A DNA stretch of 64,000 nt, taken from assembly GCF_003386285.1 (NCBI RefSeq), contig NZ_QPNC01000028.1:1-64000 (forward strand). Direction: 5' to 3'. Each line of letters opens with the position of its first letter. Within the stretch, counting starts at the first letter, position 1. The DNA is from Nocardiopsis sp. FIRDI 009. GTDB taxonomy: Bacteria; Actinomycetota; Actinomycetes; Streptosporangiales; Streptosporangiaceae. The notes beneath the pieces are model-generated. The model was not told the origin of the DNA. It did not search any database and worked only from the letters and a program-made list of their open reading frames with translations. Below, in pieces: positions 34,377-45,300 of this stretch. Position numbers and translations under genes: made by a program.

Positions 34377-35903
34377 TCACTCGCCCGGGTCCTGCTCCAT
34401 CTCCGCGAGCATATGGATGGTGAGCTCCTTGGGCAGAGCACGGGTGGCGTCCGTGTGGTGGCGCAATCCCGCCGTCTGACCCACATCGGCACCGGGCATG
34501 TCGATCAACCAGCGAAGGGTTTCGTCGTCCAGACGATCGGGATCCGCGAGGTCCCGGAGCAGTGCCCGGCCCCCGGCTTCCCGGTAGTCACCGGGAAGGG
34601 GGATGCCCTCTCTGACGGCATCCCACACGATTCGCTCGCAGATCGCGCCCCAACGGCCCTGTCCCCACCAGTGGCGGGTGTAGCCGGTCGCGCCTCCCAC
34701 GCTGAGCAGACGCAGGGTCGGCTCCGGGCCAAGGAGATCCTCGTCCATACGTTTCCAGAAGCGCAGCTGCTCGGACACCGTCCGCCGTACCTCCGTCCAG
34801 CCCTCTCCGAACAGCTCCGAGATCTTCCGCCCGTCCGGCAACGCCCACTCCGGATCTGTCAAACACGCTTCGATGGCCTCCCAGTCGGTTCCCTCGATCT
34901 CGTCGAGGTGGGGAAGGATCGCCTTGGTCACGGCGATGTTGACGCGTGCCATGAGGACGTCGTCGGGCAGGTGCCAATCCTCGACGGCGGTGTCGTTGCG
35001 CCAGCACCATGAGGCGATACCGAGCGCTGCCGCGCTCGGAACACAGTCCGGCAAGACATCTCGGCCGACGAAACAGCAGACGAACTGGTCATAGGTGGAC
35101 ATGCCCTTCTCCGCGTCCAGCCTGGCACCGAGTTCTTCCACCGACAGTCCGCTGTAGGAAGCCGCTGGTTCGAGGATCCACCTTTGGTAAGCCACGGAGA
35201 CGAGATCGGAGGCGCTCACGGTACTGTCCTCCGATGCCTTGACGCGCAGGGGGTCCAGGAGACCCAGTGCGCCGAGTCGTTCGGCGACCTCACGCTGAGC
35301 CTCTTCCGCACCCTGGCCGATGTCCACCGTCACGATGTCGTCGAGCACTTCGACGAACTCGAAGGGAGGCTCTCCGACGCCTTCGGAGAACTCGTTGGAG
35401 GAGAACTGGATCTGGTGTGCCCACACGTCGTAGGTGACGCAGAGGACAGTGCCGGAACGAAGCAGGTGGGCCATGATAACGGGCCCGTGACCGGGCTCGT
35501 GGTACCCCTCCTGTAGGTGGTCCCAGAGCTCCCAGCCACCCTCCAACAGCGGCCTGACCAGAGTCTCGAGTTCTTCGAAGTACCTCTGCCACTCCTCGTC
35601 GGAGGGTCCGGAAGCCCCGTTGAGCGCATCGACGGCGGCATGGACGCCCCGCCGGTACTCGGGTTCGCTCCAGTTCCCCAGGAGGTCGAGGATTCTCCGG
35701 GAGTCCTCCTCCCGTTTCCTCCGGTCAGTCTCCTCAACGTGTTTCCGGAGTCGCCAGGACGCGTGCGCGACCGGATCCTCGGGTTCTCCGGCCGCGCGTC
35801 GTCGATCCAGCTCACGCAGGTCGGCGATGAGGTCCGCCTTGCGCGCGTAGACGGAACGTACGGGGCGGTCATAGGCCAGTTTCCGCAGCTGGACCAACGT
35901 CAT
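34377..35903 (-). CDS. Unrecognised protein, last gene of the BREX operon
   Basis: This 508-residue protein starts 37 bases after the brxHI stop. The N-terminus, MTLVQLRKLAYDRPVRSVY then ARKADLIADLRELDRR, resembles the small SAP/Rho-N fold that binds nucleic acid. A charged helix follows (LRKHVEETDRRKREEDSRRIL). The middle and C-terminal parts contain acidic and Trp-rich stretches (ASWCWRNDTAVEDWHLPDD; YTRHWWGQGRWGAI) with no motif I can name. No membrane segment is seen. Base composition is somewhat lower in G+C than brxHI and mscS on either side. The ATG at 35903 was chosen by N-terminal fit; its ribosome site is weak. Position suggests an accessory BREX factor, but this is inference only. 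Confidence 0.75.
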   Translation of the reverse strand: MTLVQLRKLAYDRPVRSVYARKADLIADLRELDRRRAAGEPEDPVAHASWRLRKHVEETDRRKREEDSRRILDLLGNWSEPEYRRGVHAAVDALNGASGPSDEEWQRYFEELETLVRPLLEGGWELWDHLQEGYHEPGHGPVIMAHLLRSGTVLCVTYDVWAHQIQFSSNEFSEGVGEPPFEFVEVLDDIVTVDIGQGAEEAQREVAERLGALGLLDPLRVKASEDSTVSASDLVSVAYQRWILEPAASYSGLSVEELGARLDAEKGMSTYDQFVCCFVGRDVLPDCVPSAAALGIASWCWRNDTAVEDWHLPDDVLMARVNIAVTKAILPHLDEIEGTDWEAIEACLTDPEWALPDGRKISELFGEGWTEVRRTVSEQLRFWKRMDEDLLGPEPTLRLLSVGGATGYTRHWWGQGRWGAICERIVWDAVREGIPLPGDYREAGGRALLRDLADPDRLDDETLRWLIDMPGADVGQTAGLRHHTDATRALPKELTIHMLAEMEQDPGE

Positions 35904-35940
35904 CCGCTCATAGCCATCGGAGGGAGGTCCGGGGTAACCG

Positions 35941-38103
35941 TCACTGGACAATGAAACGGGTGCTTTCCTTGAGGAGGGTCCGCGCTCCGTCGACGTCGGC
36001 GAGGCGGGCTGACAGGGTGCGTTCGGCCAGGTGCCTGGGCAACGCAGCGCTGAACTTGAGCCCGTCCAGGGCTCGCGTGGCCACCGTGGGCAGGGTGACA
36101 CTCTCCCGGGCGGCCTGTTTGGCCTCGGCCCAGGTGCGCGGTTCCAGGTCGGCGTTCAGGCGCAGGCAGGCGTCGTTGGGTTGCTGTTTGGGGTCGGCGG
36201 CGTTTCCCAGACTGGCGGCCAGGGTGAGGTTGGCCCGGGCTCCGGCCCAGGTCCACCAGCGCAGGTCGCCGCCTTCGGACCGCACGATCACCGATCCCCC
36301 GGGGTGTACGAGATCGATGTGCTCGTCGCGCGCCTTGGCCAGGGCGTTGACCGCCCTGCGGGTGAGCCGCACCCGCGGATCGGTCCCCAGGAGCACCTCG
36401 CGCACCGCGCGAGTGAGGTGGAAGAAGGAGCCCAGGTGGCCGCCTGAGTCCCACTTGGCCTTCCCGCCGCCGCCCTCGACGGGTTCCACGAAACAGCGTT
36501 GCCGCCGCCAGTCCACCCCGGTCACCACCCAGGTCCGCCCGGCCAACAGCAGTCGGCGCGGGCCGGTCCGTTCCTCGTCGGCGGCCAGAAGCGCCGGGTC
36601 CACCCGACCGATCTCGGTGCGCCCGTTCAGCGCGGTGAACTGCGGCGGCGCGGTGAAGACACTGGTCAGTTCCATGAAATGCCGGTGACCGAAGCGCTTC
36701 TCGGCCTCGGGGCCGATCATCATCAACCCGCCGTCCAGGTCGATGAACCCCTCCCGGATCAGGTGGGCGGCGATCGGCTCGCCCTGGTGGAAGGGTTCGA
36801 GGTCGCCCCACCATTCGGGCCAGAGCCGCGCGCCCACCTCGGGCTCCTGCAGGCACAGGGCCAGGAGCTGCTGGGCGACGATGTGGCGCGGTTCGGGCGT
36901 GGGGACGACGGGCTCCACCCAGTGCTGTCCCCACAGGTGCAGGAGACCGGCGGCGTCCAGGAGCCCTGCCTTGTCGACGGCCAGGAACAGGCAGTTGCGG
37001 ATGCTTCCCTGACGCCGCCCGGTGCGGCCGATGCGCTGGAGGAAGGAGGCGACGGTGCCGGGGGCGTTGATCTGGATGACCCGGTCCAGGTCCCCGACGT
37101 CGATTCCCAGTTCCAGGGTGCTGGTGGCGACGATGACGCAGTCGCGGGCCTCCCCGAAGGCGTGTTCGGCGCGGCGGCGCTCGTCCAGGGACAGGGAGGC
37201 GTGCGACAGGAAGGTGGTCACACCCAGCTCCCGCAGCGCGTGGCCGAGCTCCTCCACGTACTGGCGCGAGTCGCAGAACACCAGGCGCTTCTCCCCCCGG
37301 TGCAGGGAGGCGATGACCTTGGCGGCGTTGGTCAGGGAGCCGACGTAGTCGAGTTCGACGTCACCGGGCGGCGGCTCGTCGGGCACGTGGCCGGGCTTGG
37401 GCAGGTGCACCCCGGGTGCGACCACCCTGCCCGGTCTGCGACCCGCCATCGACCCCTGGAGCCAGGAGAGCAGGTCGTCGGGGTTGCCCACGGTGGCGGA
37501 CAGGCCCACCCGCTGGATGGGGCGACCGGCCACCCGGCCGAGGCGCTCCAGCACGGCGAGCAGGTGCCACCCGCGGTCGTCCCCGGCGAAGGCGTGCACC
37601 TCGTCCACGACGATGGCGTGCAGGTTCTTGAAGAACTCCCGGTGGTCGACCTTGACGCTCACCAGCATGGACTCCAGGGACTCCGGGGTGGTGAGCAGGA
37701 TGTCGGGCCGACGCCGCAGGATGCGTCGGCGCCCGGCCGTGGTGACGTCCCCGTGCCAGAGCTCGGCGGTGCGCCCCATCCACCCGGCGTACGCCTGGAC
37801 CCGGGGAAGCAGGTTGTTGAGCAGCGCCTTGATGGGGCACACGTACAGCAGGGACAGTCCGCCCCCCGACCGCCCGGCCATGGTCGTGAGCAGCGGGAAC
37901 AGGGCCGCCTCGGTCTTTCCTCCGGCGGTGGGCGCGAGCAGGACGGCGTCGTCGCCGTCGATCAGCGGGGCCAGGGCCTCGCGCTGGAGCGGCCGGAGCC
38001 CGGGCCAGCCGAGGGTGTTGACGACGTGGTGGGCGAGGGTGGGGTGAAGCAGGTCGAGGCTGCTCGGTCCCGGTCCACCGGTGTCCTCGGGGGCTCCGCT
38101 CAC
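35941..38103 (-). CDS. brxHI: BREX helicase BrxHI (Lhr-like)
   Basis: This 720-residue superfamily 2 helicase is of the type found in BREX type 2 loci. Walker A is APTAGGKT (57-64), the DEVH box is at 167-170 (VVDEVHAF), motif III is GLSATVG, and motif VI is QRIGRTGRRQGS. The C-terminal half carries an Lhr-like winged-helix and associated region (LLLAGRTWVVTGVDW). It is thought to act in phage DNA recognition or processing together with the other BREX proteins; the exact step is not established. Its GTG overlaps the brxD stop by four bases, giving tight coupling. Confidence 0.88.
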   Translation of the reverse strand: MSGAPEDTGGPGPSSLDLLHPTLAHHVVNTLGWPGLRPLQREALAPLIDGDDAVLLAPTAGGKTEAALFPLLTTMAGRSGGGLSLLYVCPIKALLNNLLPRVQAYAGWMGRTAELWHGDVTTAGRRRILRRRPDILLTTPESLESMLVSVKVDHREFFKNLHAIVVDEVHAFAGDDRGWHLLAVLERLGRVAGRPIQRVGLSATVGNPDDLLSWLQGSMAGRRPGRVVAPGVHLPKPGHVPDEPPPGDVELDYVGSLTNAAKVIASLHRGEKRLVFCDSRQYVEELGHALRELGVTTFLSHASLSLDERRRAEHAFGEARDCVIVATSTLELGIDVGDLDRVIQINAPGTVASFLQRIGRTGRRQGSIRNCLFLAVDKAGLLDAAGLLHLWGQHWVEPVVPTPEPRHIVAQQLLALCLQEPEVGARLWPEWWGDLEPFHQGEPIAAHLIREGFIDLDGGLMMIGPEAEKRFGHRHFMELTSVFTAPPQFTALNGRTEIGRVDPALLAADEERTGPRRLLLAGRTWVVTGVDWRRQRCFVEPVEGGGGKAKWDSGGHLGSFFHLTRAVREVLLGTDPRVRLTRRAVNALAKARDEHIDLVHPGGSVIVRSEGGDLRWWTWAGARANLTLAASLGNAADPKQQPNDACLRLNADLEPRTWAEAKQAARESVTLPTVATRALDGLKFSAALPRHLAERTLSARLADVDGARTLLKESTRFIVQ

Positions 38104-39425
38104 AGGTCCAGTTCCACCTCGTCGGCACTGGCGGCGCGCTGCACATGGGACCCGCGTTCGACCTCGGTGAGTTCGTGTCCGCCGACGGTCAGGTGGTAGT
38201 GCGCCCGGGGGTCGAAGTCGGGGTTCTGGTCGACGCGGTCCATCACGTCCACGAGCTTGCGCAGGAACAGCCGGGGCGCGATGCCGACCCGACCGCCCAG
38301 CTCCCCGGCGACGGCTTCGGCGAAGGCGAGCAGGTAGCCGTCGTCGACTCTGTCGCGCACCCGCTGGGGGGCGTCGGCGCCGTCGGCGTACAGCTCCCGG
38401 ACGGCCACGCCCAGCTCGTGCAGCTTGGCCAGGTCGAAGCCGGTCAGACGGATCTGGCTGGCGTAGAGGTTGTCGTGGGCCGGGTCCGGCAGGAAGTCGG
38501 TGTGCAGGCGCTGGGCCAGGGGGGCCAGGCGCTGGACCCCCTGGGGGCCGTCGAAGAAGGCGGGGGTGCCGGTGATGACGAGGTACAGGCCGGGGAACTG
38601 CCTGTTGGCGATCTCGTCCAGGAGCTGGCGCAGCGCGTTGAGGCCCTTCTCCCGGGTGTCGGTGCGGGCGCGCTGGAGGGTCTCCAGCTCGTCCAGGACC
38701 ACGAGGAGCCCCGGATGCCCGCAGTCGCGCAGGAGGACGAGCAGCCCCTTGAGCGCGGCCAGGGCCCCGAAGTGGTCGAGGTCGCCCTTGATCCCGGCGT
38801 AGCGCTTGGCCGCGGACGCGACGTTGGGCTGTCCGCCGAGCCAGGCGATGAGCGCCTCGGCGATGGCCTGTTCGCCCTCGGACTGTGCCCGGTGGTAGCC
38901 GCGCAGGGCCGCGGCGAACCCGGGGTTGGCGGCGGCGACCTCGGACAGCCGCCGCTCCAGCAGCTCCAGGACGGCGGCGTCGAGCGCCTCCTCGTCGTCC
39001 TCGGCCACCTCGCCGGTGGCCAGGACGTCCTCCTCCAGGGCGTAGACCCAGTTGTCGACGATCTCGCGCAGGGCGCTGGGCGGCTGGGTGGCGGTGGTGA
39101 GGCGCTCCGTCAGTCGCCGGTAGACGGTCTCCAGCCGGTGCAGCGGGGTCTCGGTCTCGGAGATCTGGATCTCGGTGACGGCGAAGTTGGCGCGTTTGGC
39201 GCGCTCACCGAGCCAGCGCACGAAGAAGGTCTTGCCGGACCCGTACTCGCCCCGGACCGCCTTGAACTCGGCGCCCCCGCCGCTGACCGAACCCAGTTCC
39301 CGGTCCAGGGCGTGGGTGAAGCGGTCCAGGCCCACGGCGAACAGGTCGAGGCCGCTGTGCGGGACGGTCCCGCGGCGCAGGGCTCCGACGACGTCGTCGC
39401 GACGGGCGGCGCTGACGGTGGTCAC
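38100..39425 (-). CDS. brxD: BREX ATP-binding protein BrxD
   Basis: This 441-residue P-loop ATPase matches BrxD (DUF2791) of BREX type 2. Walker A is GEYGSGKT (59-66) in the family context FKAVRGEYGSGKTFFVRWL, and Walker B lies near residue 240 (LLVVLDELETLQRAR). The C-terminal part has PRLFLRKLVDVMDRVDQNPD. The GTG at 39425 follows GAAGGGAG; a longer frame upstream overlaps pglZ and has no family resemblance. It lies directly between pglZ and brxHI with no real gap, so all belong to one transcript. Confidence 0.9.
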   Translation of the reverse strand: MTTVSAARRDDVVGALRRGTVPHSGLDLFAVGLDRFTHALDRELGSVSGGGAEFKAVRGEYGSGKTFFVRWLGERAKRANFAVTEIQISETETPLHRLETVYRRLTERLTTATQPPSALREIVDNWVYALEEDVLATGEVAEDDEEALDAAVLELLERRLSEVAAANPGFAAALRGYHRAQSEGEQAIAEALIAWLGGQPNVASAAKRYAGIKGDLDHFGALAALKGLLVLLRDCGHPGLLVVLDELETLQRARTDTREKGLNALRQLLDEIANRQFPGLYLVITGTPAFFDGPQGVQRLAPLAQRLHTDFLPDPAHDNLYASQIRLTGFDLAKLHELGVAVRELYADGADAPQRVRDRVDDGYLLAFAEAVAGELGGRVGIAPRLFLRKLVDVMDRVDQNPDFDPRAHYHLTVGGHELTEVERGSHVQRAASADEVELDL

Positions 39426-39427
39426 GG

Positions 39428-42361
39428 TCAGCTCCCTTCGGTGAGGAACTGCTGGCGGAGCAGGGAGGTGTTGAGTTCCGCGCTGCGGTCGCCGTCGGTC
39501 AGGGTCAGGACCGGGTAGGACTCGACGTTGAGGACCTTGCTGACCATCTTGAGAAAGCGCACGGCCCGGTGCGGGGCCTCGGACTTGCCCGCGGCGCGGG
39601 CGGCGGCTCCGACCGGCAGGCGGGGGTGGGTGCCGCCCGCCGCGCCGAGGGCGTCGATGACCGCGCCGATCTCCCGGGCGGACGGCGCCTTGGCCACACG
39701 CGCCAGGCTGGCCTCGAACACGGCCGTCGCGGTCACCCTGGCGCCGAGGCTGTCGGGGGCCAGCTCCGCCACCTCGATCAGGGCGGGGGTCTGGTCCGGG
39801 ACGGACTTCGAGCGCGACCGTCCGCCGCCCCCGCTCTTCCGTCGACCGCCCGCCGTGTCCCGGCCCGGTGCGGACGACCCCGCACCGGATCGCACTCCCC
39901 GGGCGGGGGCGGAGCCCGTGCCGGTCTCGGTGGCGGGGGCGGTGCCCTCCAGCGGTTGGGACCACCAGGCGGGTTCGAGCTGGGCGGACGAGAGCAGGGA
40001 CCATCCCTTGGGCGCCCGGTCGAGCACGGGGATGAACGCCAGGACGGGGATGACCATCTCGGCGGCGGAGAACCCGCCGTGGTAGCCCTCCTTGCGGTCG
40101 GTGTAGCGGATGTCCTCGCGGTAGGGCACCACGAGGCTGCCGTCACCGACGAGCACCCGGTCGCCGGTGGCGAGGACCTCGCCCTCCCCGGGCTCCCCGG
40201 TGCGGTACCGGGCGGACTCGCCCGCCTGGGTCTTGCGGGCCTCCCTGCGGTCCCACACGTGGCCGTGGTCGGAGGTGAGCAGGACGGGCCGTCCGACGCG
40301 GGCGGCGGCGTCGAGGAGGGAGGTGAGCGCGCCGATCTGCTCCGGCCGCCAGGTGGGGTCGTTGCCCTCCCGGCCCTTGGCCAGGGCGTCGTCGATGGTG
40401 TTGAGCACGACCCCGACCACGGTGCCGGTGTCCTCCAGGTGTGCCTGAACCCGTGTGGGCAGGTGCTGTCCGGCCCCGGCCTCCAGGTCGCGCTGGTGGT
40501 AGAGCACGGCGTCGCGGCGGCCGAAGGCCGGGCTCGCCCACAGGTCGCGGAACCCCTTGCGTTCGGTGTCCTGTTTTCCGGTGGTGAGGGTGCCGGTGAG
40601 CAGCGAGGCCCGGGAGCAGGTGGTCGTGGAGGGGACCGTGGCCAGGGCGCCCGCCCGGGCCGGATCGCCGTCCGCGTTCTGGCGGCCGATCTCGACGAGA
40701 CGGCCGCGCGCGTTGACGTGTTCGGCGAGCTGGACGGCCACCTCGACGCTCATCCCGTCCAGGACGATGACCAGGGGCGCGTTCCCGGTGGCCAGGGGAC
40801 GGGCGAAGTGGTCGAGCAGGTTCTCCGCGCGCGGCTGGTCGTCGGTGGGCGCGTGTCCGCTGTTCCACCGGTTGACGACGGTGGCGAACTCGGCGTCGAC
40901 GAGGGCCCGCCAGGCGCGGACCCGGTGGTAGAGGGTGGCCAGGGCCTGGTCGAGGACGGGCACCTCGGTGTGGTGGTGCCAGACGACGGACGCGGCCCGG
41001 TCCACCCATCCGGTGTCGCGCACGTGGGTGTGGACCCACTCCCGGGTGGTGGTGGGCGCGGACGCGCCCAGGGGGTGCGCGGCGGTGCCGGTGGCCAGGC
41101 GGCGCAGGAGGCGGACCGCGTTGACGGCGACCCGACCGGAGCTGCTGTCGGGGTCGTGGCGGCGGTGTTCGGACAGCCTGCTCAGCGCCTCCTCCACCTC
41201 GCGCAGGTCCTGCGGAAGCGGCAGGGACTCGCTGACGGGCGCGTCGCCGTCGCCGAGGGCGACCCCGATGGCACGGCCCAGGTCGGCCATGCGACTGTGC
41301 AGTCCGGCGTCGAGCAGTCCGCTGGTCTCGGCGACGGAGGCGGCGTCGAGCTGGTGGAGGAGTTCCTCGGCCCGGCGGATGGTCTCGTCGGCGTGGACTG
41401 GGTCGGGCAGGTCGAGTTGGCGTAGGAGCGCCGCGATGCACGCCTTGCCGAACTCGTCCAGGTCCCGCGGGGTGGGTTGGCTCAGTCCGAAGTAGCGTTC
41501 CTGGGCCCGGATGAGGGCGTTGTGGGCGACCCTGCCGCGCTGCTCCTCGCCGAACTGGTCGTCGCGTGCGGCCCGGGCCAGCTCGCCCAGGGCCAGCCCG
41601 ATGGGGATGGCGTCCAGGGCGTGGCCGCGGTCCAGGAGGGTGAACAGCACCCGGGGGACGGCTCCCAGGGCCTCCACCACGGCGGCGCGCAGCTCGTCGC
41701 GTTCGTCCTCGCCCAGGCGGGTGAACGCGGCGACGGCGTGGGGGTCGCGGGTCCACTCCAGGAGGGCGGCGCTGTCGACCTGTTCGCCGGGTTCGCGGCC
41801 GAAGCGCACGGACACCGCGATGGACAGGGCCTGTTCGAGTTTGAGCACGCCGGTGCCCAGGCGTAGCTGTCGGGTGGCGCGGATGCCGCGCAGGGTGTGG
41901 GCGAGCCAGCTCCACCGGCCCGAGTACAGGCGCGGGTCGATCCCGGTGACCTTGAGGTCGGTGGCGAGCAGTTCCCAGTCGTTGAGACGGGTGACGTCCT
42001 CGCCGAGGAACCTGCCCAGTAGTGCCTCGCCGAAGTCGGCGGGGTCGATCGGGGTGAGCACGACGAGGTAGTCGACGTCCTCGCCGAGCAGGCTGAGTTC
42101 GCGCACGATGGCCAGGACGCTGTCCGCACCCGCGACGCGCACGGTCAGGTCCGTGTCACCGTAGCGTACGGCGAGGGTGTCGGGGCCCTCCCAGTGCGGG
42201 TCGGCGGACAGCGCGAGGGCGCGGGCCGCGGAGGGCCGGTGGCCCTTGTCGACCCGGCGCTGTTCGGCCTCCAGGGCGCGCTGGAGGGCGCTGGTGACGG
42301 CCTCCTCGTTGACCCGTCCGAGCGCGGTGGGGGCGGGGTCGGCGCCTCGGGTGGCGGTCAC
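39428..42361 (-). CDS. pglZ: BREX type 2 phosphatase-fold protein PglZ
   Basis: This 977-residue protein has an alkaline-phosphatase-type PglZ domain in its C-terminal half. The metal-binding residues are seen in [12 protein letters not shown] (about 532), the [15 protein letters not shown] segment, TSDHGHVWD (about 697) and the [15 protein letters not shown] motif (about 760). The N-terminal half is helical and specific to Pgl proteins. PglZ is a defining BREX component whose phosphatase or nuclease role is still debated. Its ATG overlaps the pglY stop (ATGA). A basic, low-complexity stretch ([16 protein letters not shown]) lies near residue 840. Confidence 0.93.
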   Translation of the reverse strand: MTATRGADPAPTALGRVNEEAVTSALQRALEAEQRRVDKGHRPSAARALALSADPHWEGPDTLAVRYGDTDLTVRVAGADSVLAIVRELSLLGEDVDYLVVLTPIDPADFGEALLGRFLGEDVTRLNDWELLATDLKVTGIDPRLYSGRWSWLAHTLRGIRATRQLRLGTGVLKLEQALSIAVSVRFGREPGEQVDSAALLEWTRDPHAVAAFTRLGEDERDELRAAVVEALGAVPRVLFTLLDRGHALDAIPIGLALGELARAARDDQFGEEQRGRVAHNALIRAQERYFGLSQPTPRDLDEFGKACIAALLRQLDLPDPVHADETIRRAEELLHQLDAASVAETSGLLDAGLHSRMADLGRAIGVALGDGDAPVSESLPLPQDLREVEEALSRLSEHRRHDPDSSSGRVAVNAVRLLRRLATGTAAHPLGASAPTTTREWVHTHVRDTGWVDRAASVVWHHHTEVPVLDQALATLYHRVRAWRALVDAEFATVVNRWNSGHAPTDDQPRAENLLDHFARPLATGNAPLVIVLDGMSVEVAVQLAEHVNARGRLVEIGRQNADGDPARAGALATVPSTTTCSRASLLTGTLTTGKQDTERKGFRDLWASPAFGRRDAVLYHQRDLEAGAGQHLPTRVQAHLEDTGTVVGVVLNTIDDALAKGREGNDPTWRPEQIGALTSLLDAAARVGRPVLLTSDHGHVWDRREARKTQAGESARYRTGEPGEGEVLATGDRVLVGDGSLVVPYREDIRYTDRKEGYHGGFSAAEMVIPVLAFIPVLDRAPKGWSLLSSAQLEPAWWSQPLEGTAPATETGTGSAPARGVRSGAGSSAPGRDTAGGRRKSGGGGRSRSKSVPDQTPALIEVAELAPDSLGARVTATAVFEASLARVAKAPSAREIGAVIDALGAAGGTHPRLPVGAAARAAGKSEAPHRAVRFLKMVSKVLNVESYPVLTLTDGDRSAELNTSLLRQQFLTEGS

Positions 42362-45300
42362 TCGGCCTCCCGGATGGTGATCTGGATCGGCCTGTCCTCG
42401 GGGATGCCGAGGTCGCGGCGGAGCTTGGCGACGGTGGCGGCCACGTCGTCGTGGGAGTCGACCCGTACCCAGGAGGTGGTGTCCTGCGGTTGGGGCCCCG
42501 GACCGGTGCCGGTTCCGTTACCCGTGTTCTCGGGTGTCCTGGTCCCGCCGCCCGAGCCCGCATCCGGATTGGGGGCAGGGGTCTTGCGCACGAGCAGGGC
42601 GACGGCCTCGCTGTTGGCGGCGCTGAGCGCGGTGGCCAGACGCTTGCTGCTCTCGTTGTGGCGCGCGGTCTCCTGGAGCCGGGCGAGGATTCCGGCGGCC
42701 TGGTCGGACTGTCCACCGCCTTCGCGGGCCAGGGGTTCGAGGGCCTCCAGCAGCTCCCACTGGGCGGCGTCCAGAGCACTGGCCAGGTTTCCGGCGCCGG
42801 TCACGGCCATCTTGTACACACCGGCCTCATCGGGCAGGTCGGCCTGGCCGAGGGCGGTGACGAGCGCGGTGTCGTCCGCCAGCCCGACCAGGCGGCCGAG
42901 GAGATCGTCGCACGCGCGGGCGGTGCGCAGGCGGGGCGCGTCGTCGTCCAGTCCGAGCACCTGGGCGTGCCGGGTGAGCTGTCCCACCAGGTGTTCGGTG
43001 CCCGACTGCAGGCGGCGGGCCTGTTCCTTGAGCTGTTCGGCCAGCCGCTGCACGGCCCGGGCGCTGCGCAGGGGTTGGCGGGTGAGCCCGAAGATCCGTT
43101 CGGCGCGTTCGTTGGCCCGTTCGAAGTCCTCCTCGGAGGGCAGTTCCTGGCGGCGCAGCACGATGTCGCCGGCGAGCTGGCCGAAGGTGGCGCCGGTGTA
43201 GCGCTTGCCGCCCCGGATCCAGGCGCGGTCGCTCTGGACGGCGTAGACCTGCACGATGAGGTCGACGATGTCCTCGGGCAGGCCCTGACCGTCCTCGCGG
43301 GAGCGGATCCACTCCTTGAGCTTGCCGACGTTGACGTCGGTGGTGGTGGCCTGGTCGATGCTGGCGTACCGGTCGATCCTGCGCACCCAGTCGTCGCGGA
43401 GCACGAACACCTCGGTGACGGTGGCGATGTGCAGGGGGTCGGCGATGCGCCGCAGCACGGGCAGGTCGGTCTTGGGCGGCTCGTACCGGTTGAGCCTGTC
43501 GGCCTTGGCGGCCTCGACGGCGGCGAGCACGGTGCTGAGCTCGCTGCGGCGGACCGCGGCCCTGCCCGTGGGGCTGGACAGGTCCGGGTGCTCCGGGTAC
43601 AGGTGGTCCAGCAGTTTGAAGGTGACGCGCTCCAGCGCGGCCGGGAACTGACTGCCCGCCTCCAGCGGGATGGACAGCGACGACGGCAGCGGCTCGATGT
43701 GCGGATCGGCGGGGGCGCCGTAGTCGCCGCTGTCGGGGGCGGCCTCGACGAGCCCGTAGGCGCCGCGCAGCAGGGAGCGGATCTGGTTGGTGAGCTGGTT
43801 GCGCTGGTTGTCGAGCTGGGCGCGGGCCTCTCGGCGGTCGTCGCTGCTCCAGTCGGGCGCCTTCTCCTCCACGATGTCGGGCTGGAGCAGGTACTCCATC
43901 ATGAGGATGCGGCGGGCGTCCTCGATCCGGTTCGGGGACAGGAAGGTGGGCAGCCACACCAGCCCGGCGACGGGTTCGGTGAACTCCTGACGCAGCGCCT
44001 CCACCCGGCGCCGGTCCTCGGTGGGGTTGTGGTCGCCCTCGTCGAAGGGGTAGTCGATGACCACCCGCACGGCGTTGGCCGCCATCGGCTGGAAGTCCTC
44101 GCGGTCCATGTCCTCGGGCGAGCGCACGTTGCCGAAGACGATCTCGACCGTGCGCTGGGTGCCGCGCCACACGACGGTGGTGCGTCCGGCGCCCTCGTCC
44201 AGTCCCAGTTCCTCCCAGAGCAGGCGCTTGAACAGGTGGCGCAGGGCGTGGTCGTTGGCGGCCGTGTAGGCGCTGCGCATGAGGGACTCGGTGTCCACGC
44301 GCAGCAGGTTGAGCGAGACGGTGGGGTTGGTGGACTGGGCGCCGACACGCACCTCGCCGAACTGGGCGGCCATGTCCTTGAAGAACTGGGTGACGGCGGC
44401 GACGTCCTGGCCGGTGCGGCGGGCCTTGACGATGCCCTGGTTGAGGGCGATGGCGCGCCCGGCGGTCAGGTCCTTCAGGGCGGGCACGTTGGGGGTGAGC
44501 GCGCTCAGCAGCAGGGTCTTGACGAGCAGGTCGTCGCGGCGGAACGGGGAGCGCACGTCCAGCCCGGCCGTGTCGGCCTCGGTGAGCCGGTGCTTGTCCA
44601 GCAGCCAGGGGCGCACCCGGTTGCGATAGAAGGCGCTGATCTTGGTGTACTCGGCGCTGAGCTGGTCCTTGAAGGGGCGGGACTCGCCCTCGATGAGGAC
44701 GTCGAAGACCGCGCCGAGCGGCACCATCTGCCCCACCGGCAGGGTGGAGCGGTGGTTGACCAGTAGTTGCAGCAGGAGCTTGAGCGCGCTCCGCTGGCGC
44801 TGCAGCGCCCCGGACAGGTCCACCATGACGTGCAGCAGGGCGGGGCTGAACGGGTAGAGGTTGCGGAAGTCCTCCCAGGTGCTGGTGTCGGCGCCGCCGT
44901 CGCTGTCCAGGAGGGTGTCGCGCACCTCGGCGCGGGTGTTGCGCATCCGCTCGAAGGCGGCGTCGATCTCGGCCGCCGCAGCGTCGTCGCGCGGCTTGAT
45001 GAGGCGGTGGCGCACCACCTCGGTGAGGTTGGCGTCGGCGAGCTTGATGTGGCCGAAGCGGCCGTCCCAGTAGCTGATGGTCTGGGAGATGCCCTCGGTG
45101 CCGCCGCCGAGGCCGACCAGGTCGCGCAGGTCGCGCTGGCGGGGCACGAGGCTGATGATGGGCGCGGGCCGGTGGCTGTGCGAGGACTCGACGAGCTTGG
45201 CGATCTTCTGGATCTCGCTGTTGATGCGCGCCTCGTCGCCGATGAAGGCGGTGAAGCGCAGGATCAGCTCGTCCAGGAGCAGGACGACGGCGTCGCAGCC

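Noticed and set aside
34121-34492. Minus-strand frame of 123 codons between the channel gene and the BREX operon
   Set aside because: It overlaps both neighbouring genes and reads as shadow sequence. Only the short remnant in another frame (34194-34289) shows similarity to a real protein.
38100-40004. Long form of BrxD with about 190 extra N-terminal residues
   Set aside because: The extension overlaps pglZ and is Arg/Pro-rich shadow sequence. The GTG at 39425 has a ribosome site and the family N-terminus.
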